64,000 nt of DNA from Paenibacillus sp. LS1 (GTDB lineage Bacteria > Bacillota > Bacilli > Paenibacillales > Paenibacillaceae): NCBI RefSeq assembly GCF_026013365.1, contig NZ_JAPDOE010000001.1, positions 1,674,001-1,738,000 of the forward strand, read 5' to 3'. The position numbers were made by a program, and so were the translations under genes. Positions 9,639 to 19,529 of this stretch are shown in pieces (position 1 is the stretch's first letter; each line of letters begins with the position of its first letter). A model generated the notes under the pieces. That model saw only the letters and a list, made by a program, of their open reading frames with translations, did not search any database and was not told where the DNA came from.

Positions 9639-10544
9639 TTACTTGTTTTCACTTTGATCCGCAGGAGCAGATTCAGACAGATACGTCCAGCTTTCCTTTT
9701 GGACCACCAATCCGTCCTTCATCAATTTGCCCAAGGCACGCTTGAAAGCAGATTTACTGATGCCAAAGCGCTGCTTGATGATATCCGGCGGAGTTGCATC
9801 TGAGTAAGGCATGCCGCCCATAGGACGCTCTTTCATAAAGGCGAGCAGCTTGTCTGCATCTTCGTTACGTCCAACTTGTTTGAGTTGAGTCATGGCCAGA
9901 TTCACACGTCCGTCTTCACGTACCAGTGTCACCCGACATTTAACTTTCTCACCAAGACGCAGCATATGACTGCGTTCAGATGAATGAATCATACCAATCG
10001 CGCCAAAGCCCAATACACCGCCCTCTACAAGTACAAAAGTACCCATCTGCAGTGGCTTATATACCGTCGCTTCAACCCACTCGTTTAACCATGAAGTAGG
10101 CGCATGGAAAGACAAGGGTGACAGCTCACGTTCCCCGGCCAATTTGGCACGCAGACGTCCCTGCTTGTCATGTTCCATGATTACAAAAACTTCATCCCCC
10201 ACTTGAGGACGCAGTTCTTCCAGTTCAGGCAGTTCACGAATAGGAAGCAGCAATTGCCGTCCAAGTCCCATTTCCAGGAAACAGCCCAGTCGTGGGTGAA
10301 CATCTGCCACAACCAGTCGTGCCATTTCGCCAAGCATGAGATAAGGCTTTTTCATCGTTACAGCCAGACGATCTTCCGTGTCAAAGAATACAAATACCTC
10401 AAGCGTTTCACCAATCTTAATATCCCGCGTTAACTCGGTGTAGTGAAGCAGTACATCTTCCGATCCTGTCGTCAAAAAGAAACCAAACGGAGACACTTCA
10501 CGTGAAACCGGCAAAGAGACGACTGTTCCAGCAATCAAACTCAT
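9639..10544 (-). CDS. cvfB: CvfB-like S1 RNA-binding protein (YitL family)
   Basis: The 301-residue protein has three tandem S1-like OB folds (about residues 1-65, 70-135 and 145-215) and a C-terminal winged helix ending FGISKSAFKRALGKLMKDGLV. This is the architecture of CvfB from Staphylococcus and YitL from Bacillus, RNA-binding proteins that affect virulence gene expression in staphylococci. Its start overlaps the rsfS stop by four bases (ATGA), so the two are probably translationally coupled. It is the last gene of the yqeG-to-cvfB operon, with a terminator after it. Confidence 0.88.
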   Translation of the reverse strand: MSLIAGTVVSLPVSREVSPFGFFLTTGSEDVLLHYTELTRDIKIGETLEVFVFFDTEDRLAVTMKKPYLMLGEMARLVVADVHPRLGCFLEMGLGRQLLLPIRELPELEELRPQVGDEVFVIMEHDKQGRLRAKLAGERELSPLSFHAPTSWLNEWVEATVYKPLQMGTFVLVEGGVLGFGAIGMIHSSERSHMLRLGEKVKCRVTLVREDGRVNLAMTQLKQVGRNEDADKLLAFMKERPMGGMPYSDATPPDIIKQRFGISKSAFKRALGKLMKDGLVVQKESWTYLSESAPADQSENK

Positions 10545-10888
10545 ACAGTTTCCACCACTTTGGCATCAGACCATAGTCGTTCAATGTTGTAGTATTCACG
10601 CTCGTCGCGGTGGAAGATATGAACAACAACATCGCCCATGTCCATCAATACCCAACGTGCGGAATCCATACCTTCGATACCTTTGATCGTCGCTCCGGCT
10701 GCATGAGCCTGTTTGCGAATTTCAGTGGCAATGGCTTGTACCTGTGTATCGGAATTCCCGTGACAAATAACAAAATAATCTGCCACCAGAGAAACATTAA
10801 TTAGATCCAACGCTACAATATTGGATGCCTTTTTGTCGTCAGCGGCAGCAACCGCCATATTCATAAGTTCTTTCGATGATACTGTCAT
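10541..10888 (-). CDS. rsfS: Ribosomal silencing factor RsfS
   Basis: The 115-residue protein matches RsfS (Iojap/YbeB), which binds ribosomal protein uL14 and blocks 30S-50S joining under starvation. Family motifs are visible: ALDLINVSLVADYFVI, SDTQVQAIA, EGMDSARWVLMDMGDVVVHIF and EYYNIERLW. The ATG has GGAGG nine bases upstream. It lies between yqeK and cvfB, which is its common position in Bacillota. Confidence 0.95.
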   Translation of the reverse strand: MTVSSKELMNMAVAAADDKKASNIVALDLINVSLVADYFVICHGNSDTQVQAIATEIRKQAHAAGATIKGIEGMDSARWVLMDMGDVVVHIFHRDEREYYNIERLWSDAKVVETV

Positions 10889-10905
10889 GAACCAACCTCC
10901 ATAAT

Positions 10906-11472
10906 CTATAATTGTGCAATCAAGTCATTCCGCGACAGCATGGTCAAAGGATAAATGACACGTCGCTGCGAGATCAGCAAGCTGATCGTCGAATCGAATC
11001 CGGCAATTAAACCTTCCTCCAGACTACGTTCAGCCTGTTCGCGAATATGATCCACTCCCGGGAAATCTCGTCCCGGTTCAATGTAATCAGCAAGACATAC
11101 CACTTTGTCCAGCAGGCTCATGCCTACCCGACCCGAGGTATGCCACCGGATGGCATGAATAACTTCGGAATCCGTTACACCGTAATCACGCTCGGCTACA
11201 AAAGCACCGACTTCGGAATGCCAGAGTTGCTTGTCATGCTGCAAAAGTTCCTGGTTTAATCCGTTATCACGGATGACCGCTTCCATCTCCGCTACGGGCC
11301 AGTACTTCGCCACATCATGCAATATCGCTGCCAGATCTGCTTTCACAGGATCAGCACCATATTTTTTAGCCAACATCACTGACGATTCCATCACACCCAG
11401 TGTATGCTTCCAGCGTTTTTCTGGCATTTGTCCGGATACGGCTTGAATCAGTTCCTCACGGCTTAGTGCCAT
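10906..11472 (-). CDS. yqeK: YqeK, HD-domain Ap4A hydrolase family
   Basis: The 188-residue protein is an HD-superfamily metallohydrolase with RWKHTLGV (first His), ILHDVAKYW (HD pair), a third His in WHSEVGAF, and DYIEPGRDFPG. YqeK proteins cleave diadenosine tetraphosphate to ADP in Bacillota. The start overlaps nadD by 17 bases and its AAGGAG site lies within the nadD 3' end. The nadD-yqeK-rsfS order is conserved. Confidence 0.93.
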   Translation of the reverse strand: MALSREELIQAVSGQMPEKRWKHTLGVMESSVMLAKKYGADPVKADLAAILHDVAKYWPVAEMEAVIRDNGLNQELLQHDKQLWHSEVGAFVAERDYGVTDSEVIHAIRWHTSGRVGMSLLDKVVCLADYIEPGRDFPGVDHIREQAERSLEEGLIAGFDSTISLLISQRRVIYPLTMLSRNDLIAQL

Positions 11473-12046
11473 ATAAACCGCTCCTTACAATGTATTGGTG
11501 CACCTCATCAGGAATCATGAAGCGTACCGAATGACCTTTGGCCAGACGTCTGCGTACGGCTGTCGATGAAATATCGACCAAGGGCATCTCGGCCAGCAGG
11601 ACCCGATCCTGTAACTCGTCTGGTAAATCATCGAGATGTAATTGGAAGCCCGGCCGACCAACTCCGATAAAGGTTAAGCGTTCTGCAAGCTCCTCAATCT
11701 GCTCCCATTTGGGAAGATAGTTCACCATATCAGCCCCGATAATGAAATAAAATTCATGTTCAGGATGGCGACGCCACAGTTCCTTCATCGTATCGATGGT
11801 ATAAGACACTCCGCCCAATTCCATCTCGATACCCAGCACCTCATATTGCTGCACACCCTTCACAGCCGCCTCCGTCATATCGAGACGTTGCTGTCCCGAA
11901 GCTCCGGCTCCGCGTTTGTGAGGTGGAACATGGGAAGGCATGAACCAGATCTCATCCAGTGCATGTGAGTCCCTTGCCGCTTCAGCTGCCAGGAGGTGTC
12001 CCATGTGGATCGGATCAAACGTACCACCCATGATGCCGATCTTCAC
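11456..12046 (-). CDS. nadD: Nicotinate-nucleotide adenylyltransferase
   Basis: NadD adenylates nicotinate mononucleotide in NAD synthesis. The nucleotidyltransferase motif GGTFDPIHMGHL and the C-terminal motif (ISSTAVRRRL) are clear. Two in-frame GTG codons are possible, at 12055 and 12046. The second is chosen because GGAG lies about 10 bases upstream and the product then starts like other NadD proteins (V/M-KIGIMGGTF). The first GTG almost touches the ribosome binding site. Confidence 0.94.
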   Translation of the reverse strand: MKIGIMGGTFDPIHMGHLLAAEAARDSHALDEIWFMPSHVPPHKRGAGASGQQRLDMTEAAVKGVQQYEVLGIEMELGGVSYTIDTMKELWRRHPEHEFYFIIGADMVNYLPKWEQIEELAERLTFIGVGRPGFQLHLDDLPDELQDRVLLAEMPLVDISSTAVRRRLAKGHSVRFMIPDEVHQYIVRSGLYGTKP

Positions 12047-12061
12047 CTGCGTCACGCTCCC

Positions 12062-12355
12062 TTATCTAGGTAGTTCGATTTGTTTGTTATCGCGAGATTC
12101 TTTGTACAGGATGATTGTGTTACCAATGAGTTGTACAAGCTCACTTCCCGTTTCACGGGCAACTTCTTCTGCCATCTCTTTTCTGTCCTCGTCATTGTTG
12201 TTCAATACTTGCACTTTCATCAATTCGCGCTTCTCAATTGCATCTTCGATGTGACGGAACAGGTGCTCGTTGGTTCCACCTTTACCAATCTGAAATACAG
12301 GGGTCAGGTGATGTGCCTGTGACCGCAAAAAGCGCTTTTGTTTACCGTTTAACAT
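12062..12355 (-). CDS. yhbY: YhbY/YqeI RNA-binding CRM-domain protein
   Basis: The 97-residue protein is a single CRM domain, a ribosome-assembly-associated RNA-binding fold. It starts MLNGKQKRFLRSQAHHL and carries the family GKGG loop (PVFQIGKGGTNEHL) and the C-terminal LVQLIGNTIILYK. The frame is open to 12424, but this ATG gives the standard family length and has GGAG upstream. It precedes nadD in the operon. Confidence 0.93.
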   Translation of the reverse strand: MLNGKQKRFLRSQAHHLTPVFQIGKGGTNEHLFRHIEDAIEKRELMKVQVLNNNDEDRKEMAEEVARETGSELVQLIGNTIILYKESRDNKQIELPR

Positions 12356-12437
12356 GAATACTCCATACTCCTTATGTTGAGCAGGCCCTGATCGACAGCG
12401 TAAAAACTGTCCAGACCTGACCATTCAATTATTATTT

Positions 12438-13307
12438 TCACACTTCAAAACTTTTTAACACCGCTCGTCTCATCGTCTCCACTGGAGCCGGAATGCCGAG
12501 CCAATGCTCGAAGGCCACTGCGCCCTGGTATACAAACATCCCCAGACCACCGTGCACCGTGCATCCGCGTAATCGCGACTCCCGAAGCAGACGGGTTTCC
12601 AGCGGATTGTAGATCAGATCACTCACCGCTGCTCCTTCACGGATCAGTGCGGGATCAACCGGTACGTCATCAACATGCGGATGCATTCCGGCAGCCGTTG
12701 TGTTAATCACGATATCAGCCGTAGCCAGTACCGTCGCAACGTCTTCCATGCCACTACCCGAGATCTCTCCCAAGCCGTGGCCTCGTAAATCCGAAGCAAG
12801 TGCAATAGCTCTATCCGCTGTACGATTCAGAATGTGGATACGCTCAGGCTTCTCAAGTGCAAGTGCATATATGACGCCTCTTGCTGCTCCTCCTGCTCCG
12901 AGTACAGCAATACGTTTGCCCGCAAGCTCCGGCACAGCCTCTTCTTTCAGCGATCGGACATAGCCAATACCATCGGTATTGTACCCTGTCAGTGTTCCAC
13001 CTTCATTGACGATGGTATTCACCGCTCCAATCAGGCGAGCACTTTCATCGATTACATCCAGATACTGCATCACCTGCTCTTTGTGCGGGATGGTGACATT
13101 GACACCACGGTAGCCCAATGCCACAATTCCCCGAACTGCCGCTTCCAGTTGATCCGGATGAACATGCAGTGGCATATACATTCCATTCACTCCTGCAGCC
13201 TGCAGAGCCGCATTGTGCATTGCCGGAGACTTGGAGTGAGCAATAGGATCACCCATGACACCAAGCAACACGGGAAGTGAAGAGTTGAACTTTTTCTGCT
13301 CAGACAT
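12438..13307 (-). CDS. aroE: Shikimate dehydrogenase
   Basis: The 289-residue enzyme reduces 3-dehydroshikimate to shikimate with NADPH in aromatic amino acid synthesis. The substrate site GDPIAHSKSPAMHN, the catalytic Lys in VTIPHKE, the NADP site VLGAGGAARGV and NRT, and the C-terminal GLGMFVYQGAVAFEHW are present. GGAGG precedes the ATG. It is embedded between yqeH and yhbY. Confidence 0.96.
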   Translation of the reverse strand: MSEQKKFNSSLPVLLGVMGDPIAHSKSPAMHNAALQAAGVNGMYMPLHVHPDQLEAAVRGIVALGYRGVNVTIPHKEQVMQYLDVIDESARLIGAVNTIVNEGGTLTGYNTDGIGYVRSLKEEAVPELAGKRIAVLGAGGAARGVIYALALEKPERIHILNRTADRAIALASDLRGHGLGEISGSGMEDVATVLATADIVINTTAAGMHPHVDDVPVDPALIREGAAVSDLIYNPLETRLLRESRLRGCTVHGGLGMFVYQGAVAFEHWLGIPAPVETMRRAVLKSFEV

Positions 13308-13349
13308 AGGTCCGCCTCCGATCCATCTGATGTACAGGTTCTGAGATTA

Positions 13350-14477
13350 TTAGATCAAGGATGGGCGGATCTGTACACGAATGCCTTTAGGCGCATGAAC
13401 AGCAACCAGTGCTCCAATATCGCCATTAACCTTAATCCAGCCCAGACCAGAGATAAATACATCCGATTGACTACCGCGTTTGATGCGGAATTCATGTCTG
13501 GTCCATTCAGCCATCTCTGCTGCATCCTCACGGGTTGGCGGAGATAACAATTCTCCCAGGTGGTCGCGGTACAGGTCATCTGCACGCTCCAGCTTCGTCC
13601 GGTGAATATCAAGCGCAGTGCTGATAAAACAAGTGAACGACTGGCGATCACCTTCAACAAAGTCGAATCGAGCCATGCCGCCAAAGAACAGCGTCTGACC
13701 GGAATTCAACTGATACACAGCCGGTTTAAGCGGTTTTTCCGGCATGATGGCAGCGAGATCCTTACGTGAAACAATCTCGCTGAAACGCCATGGATACACG
13801 ATTCCAGGCGTATCAATGATATATTTTCCATCATCCAACGGAATGTTCACCATATCCAGCGTTGTTCCCGGATAACGGGATGTGGTCAGTTCCTGCTCCA
13901 GATCGCTGTAATCACGGATCAGACGGTTAATCAGTGTGGATTTACCCACATTGGTACCGCCAACCACGTACACGTCACGATCTTCGCGATACGTTCCCAC
14001 AAGCTCAAGCAGTCGGTCGAAGCCCTGATTTTGCTTTGCACTGCACAAGACTACATCCACGGTACGCAAACCCTGTTCTTTGGCTTGCTTTTGTACCCAG
14101 TTGCGAACCTTGTTCCAGTTAGTTACCTTCGGAAGCAAGTCCGTTTTGTTCACAGCAAGCAATACCGGATTGTTGCCTACAAAACGTTGCAGACCGGAGA
14201 TAATACTGCCATCAAAGTCAAACAAATCAACGATATGGATGACAAGTGCATCCTTATCCCCGATTTTGCTAAGCAGCGCCAGGAATTCGTCCTGATCCAC
14301 CGTAACGGATGATGACTCATTGTAGTTTTTGATACGGAAACAGCGCTGGCATATAACCGGTTCACGATCCAGTGCTTTCTCGGGGATAAACCCTGGTAAT
14401 TCCGAATTTTCTGTTTGCAGATGCACGCCGCATCCGCTGCACCTTACGGCAAGATTGCCGTTATGCGGTTCTGTCAT
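13350..14477 (-). CDS. yqeH: YqeH, circularly permuted ribosome-assembly GTPase
   Basis: The 375-residue protein begins with a zinc finger (CSGCGVHLQ and CQRCFRIKNY) and then has GTPase motifs in permuted order: AVNKTDLLPK (G4), GGTNVGKSTLINRLI (G1), and DTPGI (G3). YqeH is needed for 30S subunit assembly in Bacillus. Its start overlaps the yqeG stop as ATGA. Confidence 0.96.
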   Translation of the reverse strand: MTEPHNGNLAVRCSGCGVHLQTENSELPGFIPEKALDREPVICQRCFRIKNYNESSSVTVDQDEFLALLSKIGDKDALVIHIVDLFDFDGSIISGLQRFVGNNPVLLAVNKTDLLPKVTNWNKVRNWVQKQAKEQGLRTVDVVLCSAKQNQGFDRLLELVGTYREDRDVYVVGGTNVGKSTLINRLIRDYSDLEQELTTSRYPGTTLDMVNIPLDDGKYIIDTPGIVYPWRFSEIVSRKDLAAIMPEKPLKPAVYQLNSGQTLFFGGMARFDFVEGDRQSFTCFISTALDIHRTKLERADDLYRDHLGELLSPPTREDAAEMAEWTRHEFRIKRGSQSDVFISGLGWIKVNGDIGALVAVHAPKGIRVQIRPSLI

Positions 14478-15001
14478 TTCTTCTTTTCCTCCTCAAGCCA
14501 TAAGCCTTTCCTGCGTAAACTCGTTAGAGCAATCCGTTCCACGCGCCGATTGAAGCGGGTCATAAATCCTTCGTCTCCAATGGAGATTGGCAGTACCAGA
14601 ACGGTATATAACCCCATTCGGTTCCCTCCATAGACGTCCGTAAGCATCTGATCGCCTACTACAATCGTTTTTTCAGGAGATAACTCCATCATTTTCATTG
14701 CTCTACGAAACGGTACATTCGATGGTTTGCGTGCACTATGCACAAACTGGATATCCAGCGGGGTCGCAAACAGGGATACACGATTCAAATTGTTATTGGA
14801 CACAATCATCAGCTTGAAACCTGCCTCTTTCACACGTGCAAACCATTCAATCAGTTCGGGCGTAGCGTCAGGGGCTTTGGCTCCAACGAGTGTGTTATCC
14901 AGATCAGTTATAATTCCACGGTAGCCTTGAGCGTACAGCTCTTCCAGATTAATGTCAAAAACCGTGTCTACACGCAGCTTGGGCATTAACATTTTAAACA
15001 A
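14474..15001 (-). CDS. yqeG: YqeG, HAD-IIIA family phosphatase
   Basis: The 175-residue protein has HAD motifs DLDNTLVG (catalytic Asp pair), IVSNN, and VVGDQMLTDVYGGNRMG. It is the first gene of the ribosome/NAD operon. A TTG codon at 15001 is chosen as start because GAGGTG lies six bases upstream and the product then aligns with family members that begin with L/F-K-x-L-x-P. A GTG at 15028 would add nine residues and has a weaker site. The physiological substrate is not established. Confidence 0.88.
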   Translation of the reverse strand: MFKMLMPKLRVDTVFDINLEELYAQGYRGIITDLDNTLVGAKAPDATPELIEWFARVKEAGFKLMIVSNNNLNRVSLFATPLDIQFVHSARKPSNVPFRRAMKMMELSPEKTIVVGDQMLTDVYGGNRMGLYTVLVLPISIGDEGFMTRFNRRVERIALTSLRRKGLWLEEEKKK

Positions 15002-15089
15002 AGAAGTCACCTCAGTTTCATACGACACACTATATCACAAATCCGTCTTTCCTGAAAATGCATACAGCGCCTGATGGCATAGGAAAAAA

Positions 15090-15121
15090 GGAAAAACGGG
15101 ACGGGCAACAACTATGCCCGT
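15090..15121 (-). terminator. Terminator overlapping the transglutaminase stop
   Basis: ACGGGCA / TGCCCGT with a seven-base loop spans the stop codon of the transglutaminase gene and is followed by CCCGTTTTT on the minus strand. Confidence 0.6.
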
Positions 15122-17325
15122 TCCGCTTTCAGTTCCTTCCGCAGCTTCAAGGCGGTCTGATAAACACCCTTCCAGTCGTCGGCAGTTACGGACGCCGGAC
15201 TGTAGCGAGTCTGTTCAAACTTCGTGAGAAGCTGATGCAATGTAGCTTCTGCAGCCGGTTTGGCCTGGCTCCATCGAGTTACCGATTCACGAAGTGTTTC
15301 GTCTCCGCTCCGGGTCAGTCCTTTGCGTTTCACATACTGAATCCAACGCTCGGTCTCTGCCACTACCTTCTGTTCAGGGGTGAGCGGTCCACCTGTCCGT
15401 AGACGAAGCAGGAAGAATCGCATGGAGAAACGATTACGCCAGAACATGTATGCTACCCACAATACAATAATCGCTCCTGCAGCCCAGATAACAAAAGTCG
15501 GGATGGCAGACGATGCCTGCTCAGGTGCAGGGGTCTGTTCTTCCTCTTGTACCGGCTCCTCTTCTGGCTGTTCTTCAGGCTCATCTACAGGCTGTACATC
15601 AGGCTGTTCCGTGAGCAACGGCATATCAAAGCCCGGCGTTGCTTCAACGGGAATCCAGCCATACTCACCAAAATAGACCTCTGCCCAAGAGTGTGCATCT
15701 GCATTGGTAACGGTGTAGGTCGTCTCAATCTCCGCACCAGGTTGACGTGGAGCCTGCATGTCCGAATTCAGGGACAGTTGTCCAGGCGCATAACCTTTAA
15801 CCCACCTTGCAGGAATGCCCTCCGAGCGCGCCATCATCACTAGCGCAGTGGAGAAGTAGTCACAGTAGCCTTCCATAATATCGAACAGGAAGCCTTCCAC
15901 AAAGTCGCTGCTTACTTTTAGAGATAAATCCGGATTGTTCGTGTATTCAAAATTAGTTTGTAAATAGTTTTGCAGTAATGCCACTTTTTCATACGGCGTA
16001 TTCGCAGTTGCCGTTATCTCGGCAGCCAGATCCGAAACCCGGTCAGGGAAACGGGATGGTAACTGCAAGTACATATCATCTGCCGGATTGCTGGTATACA
16101 GATCATCAAAAGACTTCGTACGAAGCTCATCTTCCACTATCACTGGGGCTTCCGATACGATGGTATATGTCTTGGGATACTGTGGTTGCTGACGGTCTGT
16201 CACCACATGCAGTTCAGCCTGTTCGGCATTCCACAGCATACGTTCCGTTCTGTCCTCACCGTTAATCGAACTCACTTCCGAGATCGAATAAGCACCAAAC
16301 AGAATCGGATAGACATTGTCATTCAGCATCGTTACGTTCTGAGTCACTTGTTTGGTGTTCACGTTACCAGATTCATCATTCTCCAGAGGCTGTCCCGCTT
16401 CAACATTCTCTGTCGCACCACGTCCGCGGTCGTCCCAACCTGTGCCTGTGTACTCCGCACGTGTCTCACCGCGCCAGTAACTGCGTTCATTGGTCGTGAC
16501 AGACATGACAGGAGTATAGTCGAAATTAAATCCTCCACCCAGCTGATTGTCTTCCCTGCTATATCCAGATTCGGTAGCCGACGGAATATCAAGATTTCCG
16601 TTACCAGCCTGACTTGTGGAAGTGCCGGTGTAGTTACGCCATGCCGTATATGGGTCCGTCAAGGTGGGTGGAATCTCCGGCATATTGACGCTGGCTACAA
16701 TAATCAAAGAAAAGATAATGGCAATATTGGCCAGGATTTTATACGGATACCGGATGATTCGTTTCCAACCTTGTGGATACTGTAGCTGATAATTACGGAA
16801 ATGCTGACATACAAGCCATCCCATGCCCGCGAACATCACCCAAGCGATTTCGATCCAGAGTGGAATCTGGGTGAACGAATCAAGAATCCCCATCGAAATG
16901 ATGTTAACACCCAGAAAAACAAGAATGCGACGTGTTGTGGTCACAAGGCGTAGGGCAGCTTCAAGCATTACCCATGCACACAGGGAGAACCAGATGTACG
17001 GCGACATGTGCAATATAAATTGCTCCGCTCGGTCTGTTAAAGAACCATAAGGGATGTACACCGTGTAATCAATTAGCGTTTTATGCAAAATGTAAACAAC
17101 GACAACCGCCTTGATGATCGTCCGATACACCGTTTTGAAGGGCAGAATGACCTCCAGCACACTGACTGCTGCAAGTGTCCATAACACCAGAGAAGTTGTC
17201 TCCGTATACCACGATTCCTGCGTAAATGAAATCCACTGCATTCCAATTAGGAAAATCCAGAGCAATGAAGCTGCATGATACCAGGATCGTTTGCCTGTAA
17301 CACTTTCATTTCCTTTTGTACTCAT
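15112..17325 (-). CDS. Membrane-anchored transglutaminase-like protease (TgpA family)
   Basis: The 737-residue protein has about six N-terminal membrane segments, an extracellular transglutaminase-like domain, a further membrane helix (PTFVIWAAGAIIVLWVAYMF, near residue 625), and a C-terminal cytoplasmic DUF4129-like tail. The catalytic triad is visible as Cys in EGYCDYFSTALVMMARSEG, His in DAHSWAEVYF and Asp/Glu in VEATPGF. A Pro/Glu-rich linker precedes the last helix. The start is set at 17325, where ATGA overlaps the DUF58 stop and GGAGG stands before it. It forms a three-gene set with DUF58 and MoxR proteins, a common trio of unknown envelope function. Confidence 0.9.
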   Translation of the reverse strand: MSTKGNESVTGKRSWYHAASLLWIFLIGMQWISFTQESWYTETTSLVLWTLAAVSVLEVILPFKTVYRTIIKAVVVVYILHKTLIDYTVYIPYGSLTDRAEQFILHMSPYIWFSLCAWVMLEAALRLVTTTRRILVFLGVNIISMGILDSFTQIPLWIEIAWVMFAGMGWLVCQHFRNYQLQYPQGWKRIIRYPYKILANIAIIFSLIIVASVNMPEIPPTLTDPYTAWRNYTGTSTSQAGNGNLDIPSATESGYSREDNQLGGGFNFDYTPVMSVTTNERSYWRGETRAEYTGTGWDDRGRGATENVEAGQPLENDESGNVNTKQVTQNVTMLNDNVYPILFGAYSISEVSSINGEDRTERMLWNAEQAELHVVTDRQQPQYPKTYTIVSEAPVIVEDELRTKSFDDLYTSNPADDMYLQLPSRFPDRVSDLAAEITATANTPYEKVALLQNYLQTNFEYTNNPDLSLKVSSDFVEGFLFDIMEGYCDYFSTALVMMARSEGIPARWVKGYAPGQLSLNSDMQAPRQPGAEIETTYTVTNADAHSWAEVYFGEYGWIPVEATPGFDMPLLTEQPDVQPVDEPEEQPEEEPVQEEEQTPAPEQASSAIPTFVIWAAGAIIVLWVAYMFWRNRFSMRFFLLRLRTGGPLTPEQKVVAETERWIQYVKRKGLTRSGDETLRESVTRWSQAKPAAEATLHQLLTKFEQTRYSPASVTADDWKGVYQTALKLRKELKAERA

Positions 17326-18569
17326 ACAGAACCTCCCCCCATCACCGTTGGAAGCTCCTGCAAGTGAGAAACAGTGAATGACCTCGTGCCTCTTCCACGC
17401 AACATGGCATTCCACTCCGCACTCCGGCGGGATTCACTGGTATCGATCAGAATATGACATGGCGTCATGCCCCGCGTATCGGCCCAGCGCAACAGTTCCA
17501 ATATTTTTTCATCCTTCTGAGGAGAAATCACAACAAAATAAGCTCCCTGGGGCAGTTGACGCGCTATTCTTTCCACCCCAGGCAACAGCTGGGTATCCTG
17601 CCCGTTATATTGAATATCCACCAGATGATGCATCATCTTCTGTCGTTCTAGCAGACTTTCACTGGGGGCCATGAAGGATGTCTCCTCTGACAATGTCAAT
17701 AGTCCCATCCCCAACCGTTCCCTGGCACCATACTCCAGCAGAGAAGCAGCCGTGGATACGGCAATTTCGAATGCTTCCCCATGTTCATAACTTGCTGCCA
17801 GCGCATCGAGAACCAAAATGGTTTTCGGTACAGACTCATGCTCGAACTCCTTGGATTTCCAGTTCCCCGTCTTCGCCGTAGCATTCCAGTGAATGCGGGA
17901 AAGTCGATCTCCGTATACATAGTCACGTACACCATTGATCTGTGTCGTCTCTCTGCGTGAGCGGGTCAGATCCGTCTGAGGACCGGATAATCGTGATTTC
18001 CGGTCGTAGAGCTGCCAATATGGAATAAATACCGTTCTTGGCAGTACTCGAAACTCACCTTTGGCCTTAAACTTTCCACGATGTTCAATCAGTCCAAATA
18101 TGTCCTCACTGGCACATTCCGTTTCCGAAAAAACATACTTGCCCCGCTCAAGTGGCGGTGTCTGGAAAGAAAGCTCGCCATTTCCTCGCATATTGGGAAT
18201 CAAACTTTCCTTGAACGACCAGGATTCTCCATTATGCCGGTGCAGCATTTCACGCACAACCACATAGGGAAGCGGGAGGAATCCCGGAATCGTCAGACTC
18301 AACTGTACTTGAACCTGGTCACCTGCATGCAGCAGTTCTTCGTGGTCCGGACCAGAAGATAACTTGCGCACTCCCTGAGCACGTCTTACTCCGCTAAATC
18401 CAGCAATGGCAAGATACACACAGAGCAGGGTTACCATCGACAGCAACATAAGTGATGTCTTCCCGCCCTGAAACAAAACATAAGCCAGACAGCACATCCA
18501 CACCATTGCGATGCTCCATACGCGTGGGTGGCGCAGCCCTCTATTGACTGTACTAAAAAGCGGCTTCAT
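17322..18569 (-). CDS. DUF58 domain protein
   Basis: The 415-residue protein has two N-terminal membrane segments and a DUF58 (von Willebrand A-like) domain with the signature RDYVYGDRLSRIHWNATAKTG near residue 215 and a following ILVLDALAAS strand. DUF58 proteins are usually partners of MoxR AAA ATPases, which are thought to assemble or activate them. It overlaps the transglutaminase gene by four bases and follows moxR after three bases. Confidence 0.92.
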   Translation of the reverse strand: MKPLFSTVNRGLRHPRVWSIAMVWMCCLAYVLFQGGKTSLMLLSMVTLLCVYLAIAGFSGVRRAQGVRKLSSGPDHEELLHAGDQVQVQLSLTIPGFLPLPYVVVREMLHRHNGESWSFKESLIPNMRGNGELSFQTPPLERGKYVFSETECASEDIFGLIEHRGKFKAKGEFRVLPRTVFIPYWQLYDRKSRLSGPQTDLTRSRRETTQINGVRDYVYGDRLSRIHWNATAKTGNWKSKEFEHESVPKTILVLDALAASYEHGEAFEIAVSTAASLLEYGARERLGMGLLTLSEETSFMAPSESLLERQKMMHHLVDIQYNGQDTQLLPGVERIARQLPQGAYFVVISPQKDEKILELLRWADTRGMTPCHILIDTSESRRSAEWNAMLRGRGTRSFTVSHLQELPTVMGGGSV

Positions 18570-18572
18570 AAA

Positions 18573-19529
18573 CTATTGCCCCATGGAGACGGGCACACGT
18601 ACCTGCTGGAGTACGGCATTCAGAACGGCCTCGGAACTCATACTGTCCAGTCTCGATTCGGGACGTAGCACAATACGATGAGAGATTACATAAGGGGCCA
18701 TCGTCTTCACATCATCCGGCAGCACATAATCACGTTCCTGCAGGAAAGCAAAGGCTTTTACGGCCATCATAAAGGATATGGCTGCCCGTGGGCTGGCACC
18801 CAGCAATACAGATGGGTGGGAGCGAGTTTGACGAACAACGTCCAGCAGATAGTCCATGACCGGATCACCGATGAAGACTTCCTTAATCTCCTGCTGAATT
18901 ACCGAGATTTGGTCCATATGGGTTACCGATTCAAGGCGATCTACAGGCTGACCCAGCTGATGTGTCTTGAGCAAGGTTTTCTCAATCTCTTTATCGGGAT
19001 AACCGAGACTTATTTTCAACATAAACCGGTCAAGTTGCGCTTCCGGCAATGTGTACGTACCTTCAAAATCAATCGGATTCTGAGTTGCACAGAGCATGAA
19101 CGGATGTGGCAGATCATACGTATCTCCATCAACGGTTACACTACGCTCCTCCATGACTTCGAGCAAAGCCGACTGGGTTTTCGTTGTTGCCCGGTTAATC
19201 TCGTCAGCCAGCAAAATGTTGGTCATCACGGGACCTGGACGGAAATAAAAGCGCTCATCCTTCGGATGAAACACGGATACGCCCGTAATATCACTTGGTA
19301 AAATATCAGGATTACATTGAATGCGTCGGTACTCTCCGCGCATGGATTTCGATAACGCCTTGATTAACTGCGTTTTGCCAGTTCCCGGTACGTCTTCAAT
19401 CAGAACGTGCCCGCCTGCAAGCAAAGCTGTAAGTAAAAGTTGAATTTCAAAGGATTTCCCCATAATGCAGGATTCCAGATTCGAACGAACTGCGGATATG
19501 ATTTGGATCGACTCTTTGCGCACAGGCAT
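18573..19529 (-). CDS. MoxR-type AAA+ ATPase
   Basis: The 318-residue ATPase has Walker A EDVPGTGKTQLIKAL, Walker B ILLADEINRA, sensor 1 LCATQNPIDFEGTY and an arginine-finger region ASPRAAISFM. MoxR ATPases act as chaperones for metal or complex assembly with von Willebrand A-type partners, here the adjacent DUF58 protein. AGGAGG lies nine bases before the ATG. The open frame extends upstream, but that start lacks a binding site. Confidence 0.93.
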   Translation of the reverse strand: MPVRKESIQIISAVRSNLESCIMGKSFEIQLLLTALLAGGHVLIEDVPGTGKTQLIKALSKSMRGEYRRIQCNPDILPSDITGVSVFHPKDERFYFRPGPVMTNILLADEINRATTKTQSALLEVMEERSVTVDGDTYDLPHPFMLCATQNPIDFEGTYTLPEAQLDRFMLKISLGYPDKEIEKTLLKTHQLGQPVDRLESVTHMDQISVIQQEIKEVFIGDPVMDYLLDVVRQTRSHPSVLLGASPRAAISFMMAVKAFAFLQERDYVLPDDVKTMAPYVISHRIVLRPESRLDSMSSEAVLNAVLQQVRVPVSMGQ